This document shows, one piece after another, positions 54,903-64,000 of a stretch of DNA of 64,000 nucleotides (position 1 is the first letter of the stretch; every line of letters starts with the position of its first letter). This stretch comes from Clostridiales bacterium (lineage in GTDB: Bacteria > Bacillota > Clostridia > Lachnospirales > Lachnospiraceae). The stretch covers positions 1-64,000 of the forward strand of contig DUNO01000057.1 of assembly GCA_012839295.1 (NCBI GenBank), written 5' to 3'. The position numbers and the translations under genes are program-made. Under the pieces are notes generated by a model, which had not been told where the DNA came from, did not search any database, and saw only the letters and a program-made list of their open reading frames with translations.

Positions 54903-55238
54903 TTATATATCCTTCGTATAAGCACAGCTATAAGTCGTTTCCGTGTATACGCAAGTAGTTGAGAGACAATCCCCTTTTACCTTTACCGTCCCATAGTCGC
55001 CTTTCATAGCCTCAGGCTCCGAATAATCTATATTCTTTAATACATCTATCTCTTCCTGGCTTAATCCCAGCCTATGGAACCACTGCGTCCCCTGCTCTGT
55101 CTCCGGCTGATCCTCAGGCAACTCATTGTAATCCTCATCCATCTCAGTTGTTTCTTCCATATAGTCCGCTACATGATCCGTTACCGTAACCGGTTCAACT
55201 TCCTCCCTACCGAACGTGCCACTATCAAATTCAAACAT
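54903..55238 (-). CDS. Small acidic protein with three C-terminal cysteines, RiPP precursor candidate
   Basis: 111 residues starting MFEFDSGTFGREE at 55238, overlapping the gene before it by 8 bases. The leader is very acidic, followed by an amphipathic stretch (FHRLGLSQEEIDVLKNI). The only three Cys lie in the last 21 residues (91, 96 and 105) amid Thr, Ser and Tyr (CLSTTCVYTETTYSCAY). That layout is what radical SAM peptide maturases act on. No database family is recognised. The alternative is a plain structural or regulatory protein. Confidence 0.65.
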   Translation of the reverse strand: MFEFDSGTFGREEVEPVTVTDHVADYMEETTEMDEDYNELPEDQPETEQGTQWFHRLGLSQEEIDVLKNIDYSEPEAMKGDYGTVKVKGDCLSTTCVYTETTYSCAYTKDI

Positions 55239-55743
55239 GCTCCACCATCCATTTTTTATATTTTTCCGACATCCCGTCATAAAAGGGAAGCTGGGCAACG
55301 GGAACTGATTTTTCAAATATTACATAATACTTTGTTAAAAGCTCTTTTTGGTCTGCCGTAAGGCTTTCTTCAAAAACAAAGCTTCTAATTTCTTCATACA
55401 GCTTGGCCAGCAGCTCCATTTCCAGCCGGTGTTCCCCCGGTGATTTTTTTTCACCATCCGGAATCCCATAGTTTATCTTTTCCTCGAAGGGATACTTCTG
55501 TGTCGGTACAAAATCAAACACATAGGCATTCTCATATTTTAAAATCGTTCCATCCTCCATGGCACTGGTAACAAGGGCAAAGGGACGGGTCCTTACCTCC
55601 GCCGGCGACGAGGGATAAAGGAACACTTTTTCTACCAGGATGCTGTTTACCAGATCCGGCACTGGAAATGAGATACTGCAATTACCGCATAAATCCGCGA
55701 TTACTTTCTTATTCTTTTCTAAAATTTCATAATATTTTTTCAT
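55231..55743 (-). CDS. Unknown protein upstream of the precursor candidate
   Basis: 170 residues from the Met at 55743 (GGAGG upstream). Soluble, starts MKKYYEILEKNKKVIADLCG, with CGNCSISFPVP. No known domain. The 8-bp overlap with the precursor gene implies linked translation; it may serve as a recognition or chaperone protein. Confidence 0.6.
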   Translation of the reverse strand: MKKYYEILEKNKKVIADLCGNCSISFPVPDLVNSILVEKVFLYPSSPAEVRTRPFALVTSAMEDGTILKYENAYVFDFVPTQKYPFEEKINYGIPDGEKKSPGEHRLEMELLAKLYEEIRSFVFEESLTADQKELLTKYYVIFEKSVPVAQLPFYDGMSEKYKKWMVEHV

Positions 55744-55754
55744 GGTACAGCCTC

Positions 55755-56507
55755 CTAACATGCTCTTAATGCTTCGTTTGTTACTACTGCGGATGCACCC
55801 GGAACATCTTCATATGCATCTTCCATCGTTTCCAGTGACATAAAGCGTGCGCTGCTGTCCTCGCCTATGAGCCCGCTGTCACATACAATGAAGCCCTGTA
55901 GCCTGCCAGCTTCATCTCTGACAGTTCCTGTAACAGTAATTTCGTGGTTTGCAGAGCCATCATTCACGCCTGCTAAAGACTGCCAGGCATAGCCTGCATT
56001 GATGCCTATGGCTACACCATGACCTTCTTCCACATACCGTGCAACAGCTTCACAGCTTCCTTCCTCTGATTTCGCCGGAAAAGCTGTGGCTTCTACCCCG
56101 TTCAGCTTAAAAAGCTCAATGATCTGCGTATCATTTACTCCTCCCCTGCTTTCGGGCGGAAGAAACGGGGAATAGTTGCAGAGCTGGTTCTCAATGGCTT
56201 CTCCTGTGATACGCTCCTCATCCGCTTCTATCCCGCACAGCGTTAAAACATTGGAGGTACTGACCAGGCCGCAATTGCCTTCTGCATTGTAGCTATTGTC
56301 TCCCTGGTTATCATCCAGGCTGTCAGCCACTTCATATGCATTCCCATAGACAAATGCCGGTTCTACTCCGGGTATATCATGCCTTACATCCGGCTGCATA
56401 TTAAATCCTTCCGCTTCATTCCATTCCTTTACCTCCATAGCCTCATTGCTTTCATGAAAATCAGGCACGATTTCCGGCTGATATCTCTCAAATTCCAACT
56501 CATTCAT
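55755..56507 (-). CDS. C39/papain-like cysteine-peptidase domain protein
   Basis: 250 residues. Residues 1-70 are acidic and low complexity. A papain-like core follows: GNCGLVSTSNVL (Cys 79), SANHEITVTG (His 188) and GFIVCDSG (Asp 210). This triad order fits C39-like bacteriocin-leader peptidases or toxin-associated C39 domains. Here it is upstream of the precursor candidate, so cleavage of its leader is a reasonable guess. AAGGAGGTGAG precedes the ATG. No signal peptide. Confidence 0.75.
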   Translation of the reverse strand: MNELEFERYQPEIVPDFHESNEAMEVKEWNEAEGFNMQPDVRHDIPGVEPAFVYGNAYEVADSLDDNQGDNSYNAEGNCGLVSTSNVLTLCGIEADEERITGEAIENQLCNYSPFLPPESRGGVNDTQIIELFKLNGVEATAFPAKSEEGSCEAVARYVEEGHGVAIGINAGYAWQSLAGVNDGSANHEITVTGTVRDEAGRLQGFIVCDSGLIGEDSSARFMSLETMEDAYEDVPGASAVVTNEALRAC

Positions 56508-56641
56508 CCTCTCACCTCCTTGTAGCTTAACAATGATTTATCTTTGTTCTTCAGGCAATCGCTTGATCCTCCTGCTATTCACAGTATAACAGCCCAAAGC
56601 CTTTATCTATGCGGACTTCATTTTTGGTTGTTAAAAATCCA

Positions 56642-59600
56642 TTATTGGATCCCAGGTTTTTTTCTTATCATAATTCCGGCCCCATATTTTCCAAACCACT
56701 GCTGATATACCTTCTTTATTCTGATATCCTTAGCACCATATAATAGCGCGGAATTCAATATAGAAATTTCTGTTTCCCGATTTGTCAATAATTCCATCCT
56801 CATACATCTTACCGCAAAAACATGCAGGTCTTCTGCAGCACCCTTTAATGCTTCGTTAAGAATTGCATTGCCTCCCGATATTTCATATGCAATTTTAACT
56901 CTTTCGCTATAACTATCCCACTCTGCAACCTGCTGTCCTTCCACATATTGCCTCAGAATTTCTGCCAGCCTCTGGTCAGCAGCACTTCTGCTTTTTTCAA
57001 GAGAAACAATTGATTCCAAACACTGCTGTTTCGTTGGCAATTTAGCTTCTGTCATATTGACAAGCAATATTTCTGCACCATGGCCCCGGGCCAGCTTTAA
57101 GGCTTCCAGATCTTTCCCATCTTCTGGAGGATGACTTTTTTCACACAGGTTGAACCATTTTCTATAGATTGGAATCAGGCTCTTATTTTTCTGCTTTTTA
57201 CTCCACAGAATACATTCAATGATCAAATCAATCTCTGCCTGCGAAAATTCTTCTGCAAGCTGCATTTCCCCAACCTTCACCGTCATATTGGCCCAAACTG
57301 CGGCTGCCAGCTCTGCCTTTGACTGTGCTTCATCAATTTCACCTATTTCATCCGATGGATGCAGCAGATCCGATACAATGTATGCCACGCTTCCCCATTT
57401 GCTATGTTCAAAGAGTAATCCATTCAGAAGTTTTCTTTTCCGGGTAATCTCATATTCACCGGTGCATATCCAATCGCAGACCTGCTTCTGGATATCCGGT
57501 GCTGTTGTGCCTGAGCTGTTTACAAGACTGATTAAATACCGGACCATCCGGGTTACCTGCCCCGCTTCCTTTCTTTTTCCGGATTCCAAGTCGTATTGGT
57601 ACACCAGACTGTCGTCGCTGTTCTCAGCTTTCCCAATCTTGCAGAGAACCGCCTCCAGCCAGTCATTTTGATAAATCACACAAACTCCCTTTTTCAATCT
57701 TGGTATTTCGTCTATCTGCTGAGGGTTCAGACCCATGGAGCGGCCCGTTAATTCCCTGTCACTAAACTCCGGCAGACGCAGCAGGATTTTGGTATTTGTA
57801 TTTCGGATGACGGACATATCAAGAAGTCCCGGGGACTGGTCAACGATAATAAAGCCTTCACCGTAGGTACGCATTTCTGCTATGGAATTTGCTATCATTT
57901 CTACTGATTTTCCCAACAGGTTAGAGCCCTCCTGGCTCTGTTCCGAGGATGTCCTGCGCAGCAAATGATGAGCCTCTTCTAAAATTGTGACATGTTTTAA
58001 CGGCAAATTCATTCCGCCGCCGCTCATACGGTGTTCCTGCAGCCTGAGGATCAATATTCCCATCAGCATCGCTTTTGTTTCCGTTGAAAAAGCCCTGCTC
58101 AGGTCAATAATCACATTCTTTTCAAACAGCTGCTCATCCCCGAGATCCTCTCCGGAGAAAATCTGTCCGAATAATCCCTTGCACAGGGATTCAAGCCGCG
58201 TTGTGAGCGCTCCCACATAATTCCCCCTGACCTCACCGGAAAAAGCAGAGGAATCCAGTTCAATGGTCAGTTCCCTGAGAACATCCCTGATCGTGGGAAA
58301 TATCCGGTGCCCCCCTCTGCATTTGGACTCCTTCATATTCCACCCACAGGAAATATATGCGTTCTCGACTGCCGCCTTTAAGACTGCCGGCATGGCCGCA
58401 TACATGGGCCAGCAGGCGTTAAAAACCTCAATCAGTTTATCAATATGCTCCAATACATGGATTTCCTTGTTAAATTTGAAAGGGTTCAGCTTTAACAATG
58501 GTGTTTTCTGGGGATTCGTACCATACACCTCCAGGTCAGGATAGTGGCCAAAGGCATTTTTATATTCTCCCTTCGCCGGCTCGATTACCAGGAATTTAAC
58601 GTTATTGTTATGTATTTCCTCCAATAATTTGTAGACTGTATTCGTCTTGCCGCTTCCGTTTGTTCCGGCAATAAATGTATGGGAAGCCAGACTCTGCATA
58701 TCAAGATATACCTGATTTTCCTTTTCCGTTTTCCCCATATGGTATATATTCCCGATTTTTGCTATGGGGTTATCCGTTATTTCTTCACTGCGTACAATAT
58801 TCCTCCCAAAGGAAGCATACTCAACCACAGGAAGCCCCGGCACCGCCTTATGGGGAAATATGGTATGCAGGGCTAGCTGCCGTCCGCTGATTGGAACCGA
58901 CGGCTCTACAACACTGCGTTTTTTTTCTTTGCCCTCCGTATAATAAAATCTGGGATGCATAAATTTACATAAGTACTTTCGTACGCTTTCAACTCCGTTA
59001 TTCTGTGTCCATGTATTAATTCCGTAGGTATTGGTGTTCTTTCCGGCAGTTCTTAAAATGGACTGGTAGTGGCTGGAGATTATTTTATTAGTGGCAGGAT
59101 TATTTGACAGGATATAGGCGCAGCAGCTAAACATGCCCGTATTATCACATTCCTCAATTGCTTCAAGCACTCTTTCTATCTTATTATACAGGTTACTGAC
59201 CGTTTTATTTTGTACCGTATATTGCACTGTCTGCCCATAGGTTGATGTCTGCCCTTCCGTCTTTCCATTCTGGTAAGCGGTTCCCACAGTCCCGCCCACT
59301 GTCTTCCCTTTGCTTAGGCCGGTCTGAATGCCTCCGGTGGTACCGCTGCTCCCGGCTCCGCTCAGCATTCCATACATATATCCGCCACCGGGGATAAGAT
59401 AGGAGGAGGCAACCATCATGGCCGTTTGGGCAATACCTCCATTTCTCTCGCTGGCACTCCATCCGCTGCTTTCCGTATGGCTTTCCGTCAAGGAGATACT
59501 CCGGGTCACGCTCTTATTGATGCTTTCCGATACTGTGGAAGAGACCGAATCGCTTTCGCTCTTTTGTACACTGATAGAATTATTCACCAGTGCCGACAGC

Positions 59601-60253
59601 TGTGTACTCAGCTCTTCATAGCCGTATCTCATATTCGCTATATGTTCCTTATTCACAGAATCTGCAAGAATCAGTATGGTAAAAGACTGGTCTCCGATTG
59701 AATTGATAATATTATCTATACCATTCATAAATTCTCCGTCCCTAATACCATAGGTGGAGGATGAAATGGAGGTAATGCACTGTGTGTCAAAGCCTTTCCC
59801 AAGCATCCCGTCAATCTTCTTTTTTACATCCGATGCTTTTTGTACTTCGTCAAGAACCGTTCCGGGAAGATTTCCCTGCATACCGGACTGCAGGATATTC
59901 TTCAGCGTAAGTAGAAAGTATGGATTTTCATAATTTTTTTTGTTTACAACCCCAATATAGATTGTTACCTTTCCGTTTTTGCACTCCAAAAGGGCGATAA
60001 AGGACCCCTCGCACATATTAACCGCATGAAAGACTGTCGCTATCTTGTCAGTCAATCCCTCTTCCCGTGAATAAACAAGCTCTTTTAGCTGAAACAGACA
60101 GGTTGCTTCCTCAATAGGGATACGGGAAGTCTCATCGTCTAATTCATCAATCTTTACAAAATCCGTATCCAGCTGCATACAATATGTTTTTTCAATTGCT
60201 TTTTGCGCCTGTACAATGGTGCCGTTCAAATCCTCCGCAAAATCATCCTTCAT
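56642..60253 (-). CDS. HerA/FtsK-type (DUF87) ATPase, 1203 residues
   Basis: The N-terminal 400 residues are unlike known domains and include a Gly-rich, hydrophobic stretch (GGIAQTAMMVASSYLIPGGG). The ATPase begins near 525: Walker A FIAGTNGSGKTNTV, VIEPAKGEYKNAF, Walker B VTILEEAHHLLRR, and IIVDQSPGLL with an Arg-rich finger (RLPEFSDRELTGR). The C-terminal 350 residues are helical. HerA-type pumps move DNA or proteins in repair, conjugation and defence. It lies in an operon with Hsp70-like and unknown proteins, without relaxase or phage genes. Confidence 0.85.
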   Translation of the reverse strand: MKDDFAEDLNGTIVQAQKAIEKTYCMQLDTDFVKIDELDDETSRIPIEEATCLFQLKELVYSREEGLTDKIATVFHAVNMCEGSFIALLECKNGKVTIYIGVVNKKNYENPYFLLTLKNILQSGMQGNLPGTVLDEVQKASDVKKKIDGMLGKGFDTQCITSISSSTYGIRDGEFMNGIDNIINSIGDQSFTILILADSVNKEHIANMRYGYEELSTQLSALVNNSISVQKSESDSVSSTVSESINKSVTRSISLTESHTESSGWSASERNGGIAQTAMMVASSYLIPGGGYMYGMLSGAGSSGTTGGIQTGLSKGKTVGGTVGTAYQNGKTEGQTSTYGQTVQYTVQNKTVSNLYNKIERVLEAIEECDNTGMFSCCAYILSNNPATNKIISSHYQSILRTAGKNTNTYGINTWTQNNGVESVRKYLCKFMHPRFYYTEGKEKKRSVVEPSVPISGRQLALHTIFPHKAVPGLPVVEYASFGRNIVRSEEITDNPIAKIGNIYHMGKTEKENQVYLDMQSLASHTFIAGTNGSGKTNTVYKLLEEIHNNNVKFLVIEPAKGEYKNAFGHYPDLEVYGTNPQKTPLLKLNPFKFNKEIHVLEHIDKLIEVFNACWPMYAAMPAVLKAAVENAYISCGWNMKESKCRGGHRIFPTIRDVLRELTIELDSSAFSGEVRGNYVGALTTRLESLCKGLFGQIFSGEDLGDEQLFEKNVIIDLSRAFSTETKAMLMGILILRLQEHRMSGGGMNLPLKHVTILEEAHHLLRRTSSEQSQEGSNLLGKSVEMIANSIAEMRTYGEGFIIVDQSPGLLDMSVIRNTNTKILLRLPEFSDRELTGRSMGLNPQQIDEIPRLKKGVCVIYQNDWLEAVLCKIGKAENSDDSLVYQYDLESGKRKEAGQVTRMVRYLISLVNSSGTTAPDIQKQVCDWICTGEYEITRKRKLLNGLLFEHSKWGSVAYIVSDLLHPSDEIGEIDEAQSKAELAAAVWANMTVKVGEMQLAEEFSQAEIDLIIECILWSKKQKNKSLIPIYRKWFNLCEKSHPPEDGKDLEALKLARGHGAEILLVNMTEAKLPTKQQCLESIVSLEKSRSAADQRLAEILRQYVEGQQVAEWDSYSERVKIAYEISGGNAILNEALKGAAEDLHVFAVRCMRMELLTNRETEISILNSALLYGAKDIRIKKVYQQWFGKYGAGIMIRKKPGIQ

Positions 60254-60269
60254 TACCGGCTCCCTCCCT

Positions 60270-61235
60270 TTATTGATTCATAAGCATCCTGGCGGATTCC
60301 ATTATCTTTTTATAATTTGCAATATTGCCCTGCTTTTTTAATAACCATTTCTTATAACGGATCAGTTCCTCTCTTTTTCTCTCCGTGGCCTCATCCATCA
60401 CATAATTCTTCAGCTCATCGATCCTATACTGAATATCCTCCTCTGACTGGAGTTTTTCTACCGTCTTCCATAGCTGATGATGAATCCGGTACAATTCATA
60501 TACGGCTACAGGCTTGGAATATTTTTCATAAACATGTTCAAAATCACTGATCTCCTCCGAACAGCAAACCTGGCAATTCATCGCTTCGGCATAGGATTTA
60601 AATTTTTGCAGCTTTACCGTGTCATGAAACAAGCACAGGATCCCGTCTGCCGGAACCATCATGGTCTGATATAGCCTCACTAATTTCTCAATGTCTTCAA
60701 AGCTTTTTAACGCTTCTTCATGGACAAGATAAGTGTAGCCCCTCTCCGGCTCCGTATCAAAAATTTTATCAATATTATGGATCTCTCTTTTATACTCCCC
60801 TATTTGTGCCAGCCGGTTTTTTAATTGGATGCACTTGGCTATTGTATCTATGCCGGGTACGGGAGCAAACTCCAGCAGCTCCAGCTCTGCGGACGCCGTT
60901 TGCAGCATTTTTTCCGCCTTCCCATATTCCACTGCTTTTTCAGCGAATGTTATTTTCAATTCCTGCTGCCAGGGGTATTCGTCTATAATTTTTTTAAAAT
61001 CCTTAAAATCCAACTCCCTGCCTTGAAATACAATCTCCAGGTCATCGCCTCTCGCAATATCACTTATATATTTGGCGATCCCCTTCCAGGAACCGTTTTT
61101 GTAAATCCAGCATTGCAAGGGATAATCCTTTACCGGAAAAATAAAGCTATAGATATCCTTATTATCACTTACTATCCCATTTATAGCAGTATCCGTATGT
61201 ACTGCCGCCGGATCATACCCGATATCAATTCTCAT
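60270..61235 (-). CDS. Unknown protein in the HerA/Hsp70 locus
   Basis: 321 residues, starting MRIDIGYDPAAVHTD at 61235 (AAGGCGGGG upstream). An upstream ATG at 61370 is not supported. N-terminal beta-rich part, then a helical part rich in Lys and Glu with coiled-coil character (LEDIEKLV, LQSEEDIQYRIDELKN). No recognised family. 16 bases separate it from the HerA-type gene. Confidence 0.7.
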   Translation of the reverse strand: MRIDIGYDPAAVHTDTAINGIVSDNKDIYSFIFPVKDYPLQCWIYKNGSWKGIAKYISDIARGDDLEIVFQGRELDFKDFKKIIDEYPWQQELKITFAEKAVEYGKAEKMLQTASAELELLEFAPVPGIDTIAKCIQLKNRLAQIGEYKREIHNIDKIFDTEPERGYTYLVHEEALKSFEDIEKLVRLYQTMMVPADGILCLFHDTVKLQKFKSYAEAMNCQVCCSEEISDFEHVYEKYSKPVAVYELYRIHHQLWKTVEKLQSEEDIQYRIDELKNYVMDEATERKREELIRYKKWLLKKQGNIANYKKIMESARMLMNQ

Positions 61236-61370
61236 AGCAGCCCCGCCTTTCTGTATCCGCAAAAATAATCTTTGCATATCACATGCTCCGCCCACAAAGG
61301 TCTTTCTATAAACTAACGTGGTAAATATGAATGCCTCTGTAGCTATCCGTGCGCAGACCGGTTCTCCCAT

Positions 61371-61477
61371 AATTGCCTGTACTTGGTAATCATGGGAGTT
61401 AAAGGCAGGCCCAGGTGGCTATAGAGGCACCCATTTTCATCCCACAGCCTAAATCACGCTCATTTACCCTTGAATTC
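61371..61477. other. Short spacer before the unknown protein gene
   Basis: About 100 bases between the end of the Hsp70-like gene and the start region of the next gene. No clear promoter or terminator. Confidence 0.3.
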
Positions 61478-63703
61478 TTACATACTCTCAATGGTATATT
61501 TGATTTCGTCGGCCTTTGCACTTACCTGTGCATTCAATGTGGTAATCAAGCCATCAACTAGCTTTTTGCTGTTTTCTTTCCCGGTCATCGCCTCCTTTAA
61601 CTTGGAAAGCAACTCCTCACTATTAAAGGATTCCTTAATCTTACTGTCTGTTACTCTTTCCCTTACCCAGGAAGGTAAATCGTAGCCCGTAATCTTTTGG
61701 GAAAATTTCTCCTTAACACTGTCCACCCCATTGGTAACTAATACATACAATGCATAACCGGCAACAACGGCGATAATCGCGTAGCCCCCAACTGGTATTG
61801 CAGCCAGGATAAGGAATAATATTCCTCCAAGGGTTGCAGAAAGCATGGAAACTAATAAAAGAATGATTCCTATAACCGTAGGAAGTGCAATATACGCGAT
61901 AATTCCTGCAATTAAGCCTATGACACCTCCCAGGACATCCATCATACCTAAATCCACCATCTTACCGCCGTTAATGCTTCCCATATCAACCTTAACACCG
62001 GATATATTTAGATCCTTTAATTCAAACTCCTTTTTCACATTATATTTCTGGCACAATTCCTGAAGCTCAAGTGCAATATCCTTGCTTAATTTATTGGTAT
62101 ACCAATCGCCGACCGCTTCCATATATCTGCTGTCATTTTTTAGCCTGCTGGAAAGATTTTCTTCCGTGCACTCCGCTTTTATTGCATCTGTAGCATCGTC
62201 AATTGTTTTATACTTTCCCTTTCGCCATTTGTCCATTTCCGTAAATACGATTTCCTGGACAAGATCAGCAATCACCGGCCCTATTCCTGTTTTTTCCTCC
62301 ATATCCCCAACCAGGTCAGGAATATCCTGGATAATAAGCTCCGGGATCCTATTCTGGATAATATGGCTGATGTCCTTCTGAAAAGCGATGGATTTGTCAT
62401 TGGAAGCACCGACTGCTACCAGTCCCTTGGAAATGGTTCTAGCGGGATCCATATCCTCCGCTGTTTCTATCCCTACAAAGACCTCTTTTGTTACGGCTTT
62501 CACAACCGGCATTCTTGAGGCACTTCCAGTAAAAATGATGCGGCTGATTACCGTTTTATTTTTTGCAAGATTGCTTTTCTCCTGCTCCAAGAATTCCCGG
62601 AATAACTCCTTCCAGCTTTTATCCCCCATCTCCACGGCTACCTCATCAGGAAGATCCGTATACCGTTTCAAAACCGGCTTCACAGGCCTTGATCCGACCA
62701 GCTCGTCTAAGACCTGGGGCTCCAGCCTGATTACCGGAAAATCCGCGAATATAATCGTAGAAAGCACACCAGTTGAAAACACATTTTCCTTTGCTTTCCT
62801 GCAGTTCAGCAGCAGACTCATTTCCGACGTAGGGTTATTAACAATGATATCCTCAAAATCAACCCGGTATTCCGCATTTATTTCAAACAGCGTTTTCTGA
62901 TACCATATAAATATTAACCAGTCTATGGCTCTGGCTCCAAGATAATTATTTCCGCTATTATACTGGCTATTTCTTGAATCCGAGGTTAGCGCCGTAATAT
63001 CAATCGTTGACGAACCGACATCAATCAGCATGGCGCAGGTATCTTTTTTAATCTTCAGCCCATTGATTTGACGTTCGTACAGGAATGCCGCCCTGGATTC
63101 CTGTGCCAGAACAATGCTGACCGGATATCCTGCATAGGTTTTCTTTCCCAGAATACTTCCCTGCAGGATCCTTTTATAGATTAAGGCATCGACTTTAGAC
63201 CACTTTGTCGGGTGTCCTACGGTTACTACAATCTCCCCTGCGCCACCATTTTGGGCGGAGCTTCTGATTTTTTCCGCAAATACGGCATCTGAAAATATGG
63301 CATCCGTAAATACTATTACCTTTTTTCTATATTCACGTATTTGGGGCGTATTTACAATACTGTCCGTGGGCCACTCTTTTCCATCATTGTCAAATAATTG
63401 AATTATGGCTCCCACTTTTTCATATCCTAAAGTACCAAGCAAATCCATGGGCTTTCTTTTAAAATTGATGGAGATATCCTTAATATTTTTATATGTAACC
63501 AGAATTACATTTGAAAACACAACATTACCATTATTATCATACCCATAAACCGTAGGCAGTGCCTTGCCCGGATCTACGGAACTGGGCATTGTCATGCTCG
63601 GGTAATCAATAATATTAAAATTTTTTTCACTGTCTGCCAATGCATTATCCGTTATTGTTTCTCCATCTCCAAGGTCGTATCCAATGTACAGCTTTTTACT
63701 CAT
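61478..63703 (-). CDS. Hsp70-like actin-fold ATPase with membrane segment
   Basis: 741 residues. Phosphate-1 motif YIGYDLGDGETITD, phosphate-2 MLIDVGSSTIDIT, and adenosine motif IIFTGSASRMPVVK, as in DnaK-type proteins. The substrate-binding domain is absent. Residues 590-660 hold three hydrophobic helices (GVIGLIAGIIAYIALPTVIG, IILLLVSMLSATLGG and YAIIAVVAGYALYV). A Lys/Glu-rich C-terminus follows. A membrane-anchored Hsp70 is unusual and suggests a signalling or assembly role. GGAAGGAATG precedes the ATG. Confidence 0.85.
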   Translation of the reverse strand: MSKKLYIGYDLGDGETITDNALADSEKNFNIIDYPSMTMPSSVDPGKALPTVYGYDNNGNVVFSNVILVTYKNIKDISINFKRKPMDLLGTLGYEKVGAIIQLFDNDGKEWPTDSIVNTPQIREYRKKVIVFTDAIFSDAVFAEKIRSSAQNGGAGEIVVTVGHPTKWSKVDALIYKRILQGSILGKKTYAGYPVSIVLAQESRAAFLYERQINGLKIKKDTCAMLIDVGSSTIDITALTSDSRNSQYNSGNNYLGARAIDWLIFIWYQKTLFEINAEYRVDFEDIIVNNPTSEMSLLLNCRKAKENVFSTGVLSTIIFADFPVIRLEPQVLDELVGSRPVKPVLKRYTDLPDEVAVEMGDKSWKELFREFLEQEKSNLAKNKTVISRIIFTGSASRMPVVKAVTKEVFVGIETAEDMDPARTISKGLVAVGASNDKSIAFQKDISHIIQNRIPELIIQDIPDLVGDMEEKTGIGPVIADLVQEIVFTEMDKWRKGKYKTIDDATDAIKAECTEENLSSRLKNDSRYMEAVGDWYTNKLSKDIALELQELCQKYNVKKEFELKDLNISGVKVDMGSINGGKMVDLGMMDVLGGVIGLIAGIIAYIALPTVIGIILLLVSMLSATLGGILFLILAAIPVGGYAIIAVVAGYALYVLVTNGVDSVKEKFSQKITGYDLPSWVRERVTDSKIKESFNSEELLSKLKEAMTGKENSKKLVDGLITTLNAQVSAKADEIKYTIESM

Positions 63704-63753
63704 CTGCTTTCATTCCTTCCGTTGCAATAAATTTGCACAAATAGCGTCTTCTG

Positions 63754-64000
63754 CTATTCCTCCGCAGTTTCGCTTTCAAGACTATCACCACTCACCAACT
63801 GGTATTTCATGCCCCGGAGTACGACCTCCGTTCCCCTTTTAAAGCATGGCTTGCCTCCCATGTATTCTCGCTCTTTTTGGGTTTTGAACACCTGAATTTC
63901 CCCTTCGTCTATCTCTCCTTCACCGCTCCAAACCACCTGGATTCCCATATCCTCCAGCATTTCACGGATTTGGATATAAACCTGGGAGGTTTCACCGGAT
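63754..64000 (-). CDS. Unknown protein, N-terminus outside the window
   Basis: C-terminal 81 residues in an open frame that runs to the window edge (SGETSQVYIQIREMLEDMG and onward). An ATG at 63960 has no ribosome site, so it is internal. The end is acidic and has FKRGTEVVLRGMKYQLV. No family recognised. Confidence 0.6.
   Translation of the reverse strand, partial: SGETSQVYIQIREMLEDMGIQVVWSGEGEIDEGEIQVFKTQKEREYMGGKPCFKRGTEVVLRGMKYQLVSGDSLESETAEE

Overview
The window looks like a piece of chromosome from a low-GC, Gram-positive anaerobe of the class Clostridia, most likely Lachnospiraceae. Signs of this are the housekeeping block yicC-remA-rpoZ-lepB-holA, the NusG-II/Gx-transporter/ApbE set, a B. 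subtilis-like SOS box and strong GGAGG ribosome sites. This placement is inference; no 16S or other marker is present.

Left accessory part (1-33.8 kb). It starts with a transposase-like N-terminus and a frameshifted LuxR-type regulator. Next comes a metal- or siderophore-type uptake locus on the minus strand: two exporter-fold ABC half-transporters, a decayed ECF S-component, then an intact AT-rich ecfS-ecfT-ecfA set. A truncated IS21 element (8.4-9.0 kb) is fused to a truncated helicase and marks the edge of a dense defence island. The island holds (i) a 2116-residue Avs-like STAND protein with a Cap4-type nuclease domain, a small protein and an unusual GHKL-ATPase/HExxH protein; (ii) a Gabija pair (gajB, gajA) with a membrane protein; (iii) an integrase remnant beside a 14-bp copy of tRNA-Ser sequence; (iv) a complete type II-like CBASS operon (cap1, cap2, cap3, 2TM-SAVED cap14) whose promoter region has two copies of an SOS-box/promoter module; (v) an orphan AbiEi-like protein and broken genes; (vi) RhuM, an excisionase-like protein and a frameshifted tyrosine integrase next to tRNA-Ser(CGA). 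The 14-bp repeat in the tRNA and at 23.27 kb suggests that the 23.3-33.7 kb segment is one integrated unit, placed beside older island material.

Right part (33.8-50.7 kb) is mostly chromosomal core. It holds holA, lepB, rpoZ, remA and yicC (no gmk in its usual place), metY with an Rrf2 regulator, an EamA transporter, a peroxiredoxin, an iron-sulfur protein, thymidine kinase, the Gx transporter/NusG-II/ApbE group, an Mrp-type ATPase, a DUF4474 protein paired with a phosphoesterase, and a flavin reductase.

Far right (50.7-64 kb) is a long run of minus-strand genes that I cannot match to a named system. It includes an Hsp70-like ATPase with a membrane segment, a protein of unknown type, a 1203-residue HerA/FtsK-type ATPase, a C39/papain-like cysteine-peptidase protein, an unknown protein, a small acidic protein with three cysteines only at its C-terminus, a radical SAM/SPASM enzyme, an unknown protein, a divergent SEDS (FtsW/RodA) protein and a VWA protein. 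The small protein and the radical SAM enzyme look like a RiPP precursor and its maturase. This locus and the GHKL-metallopeptidase/Avs operon are the best candidates for undescribed biology.
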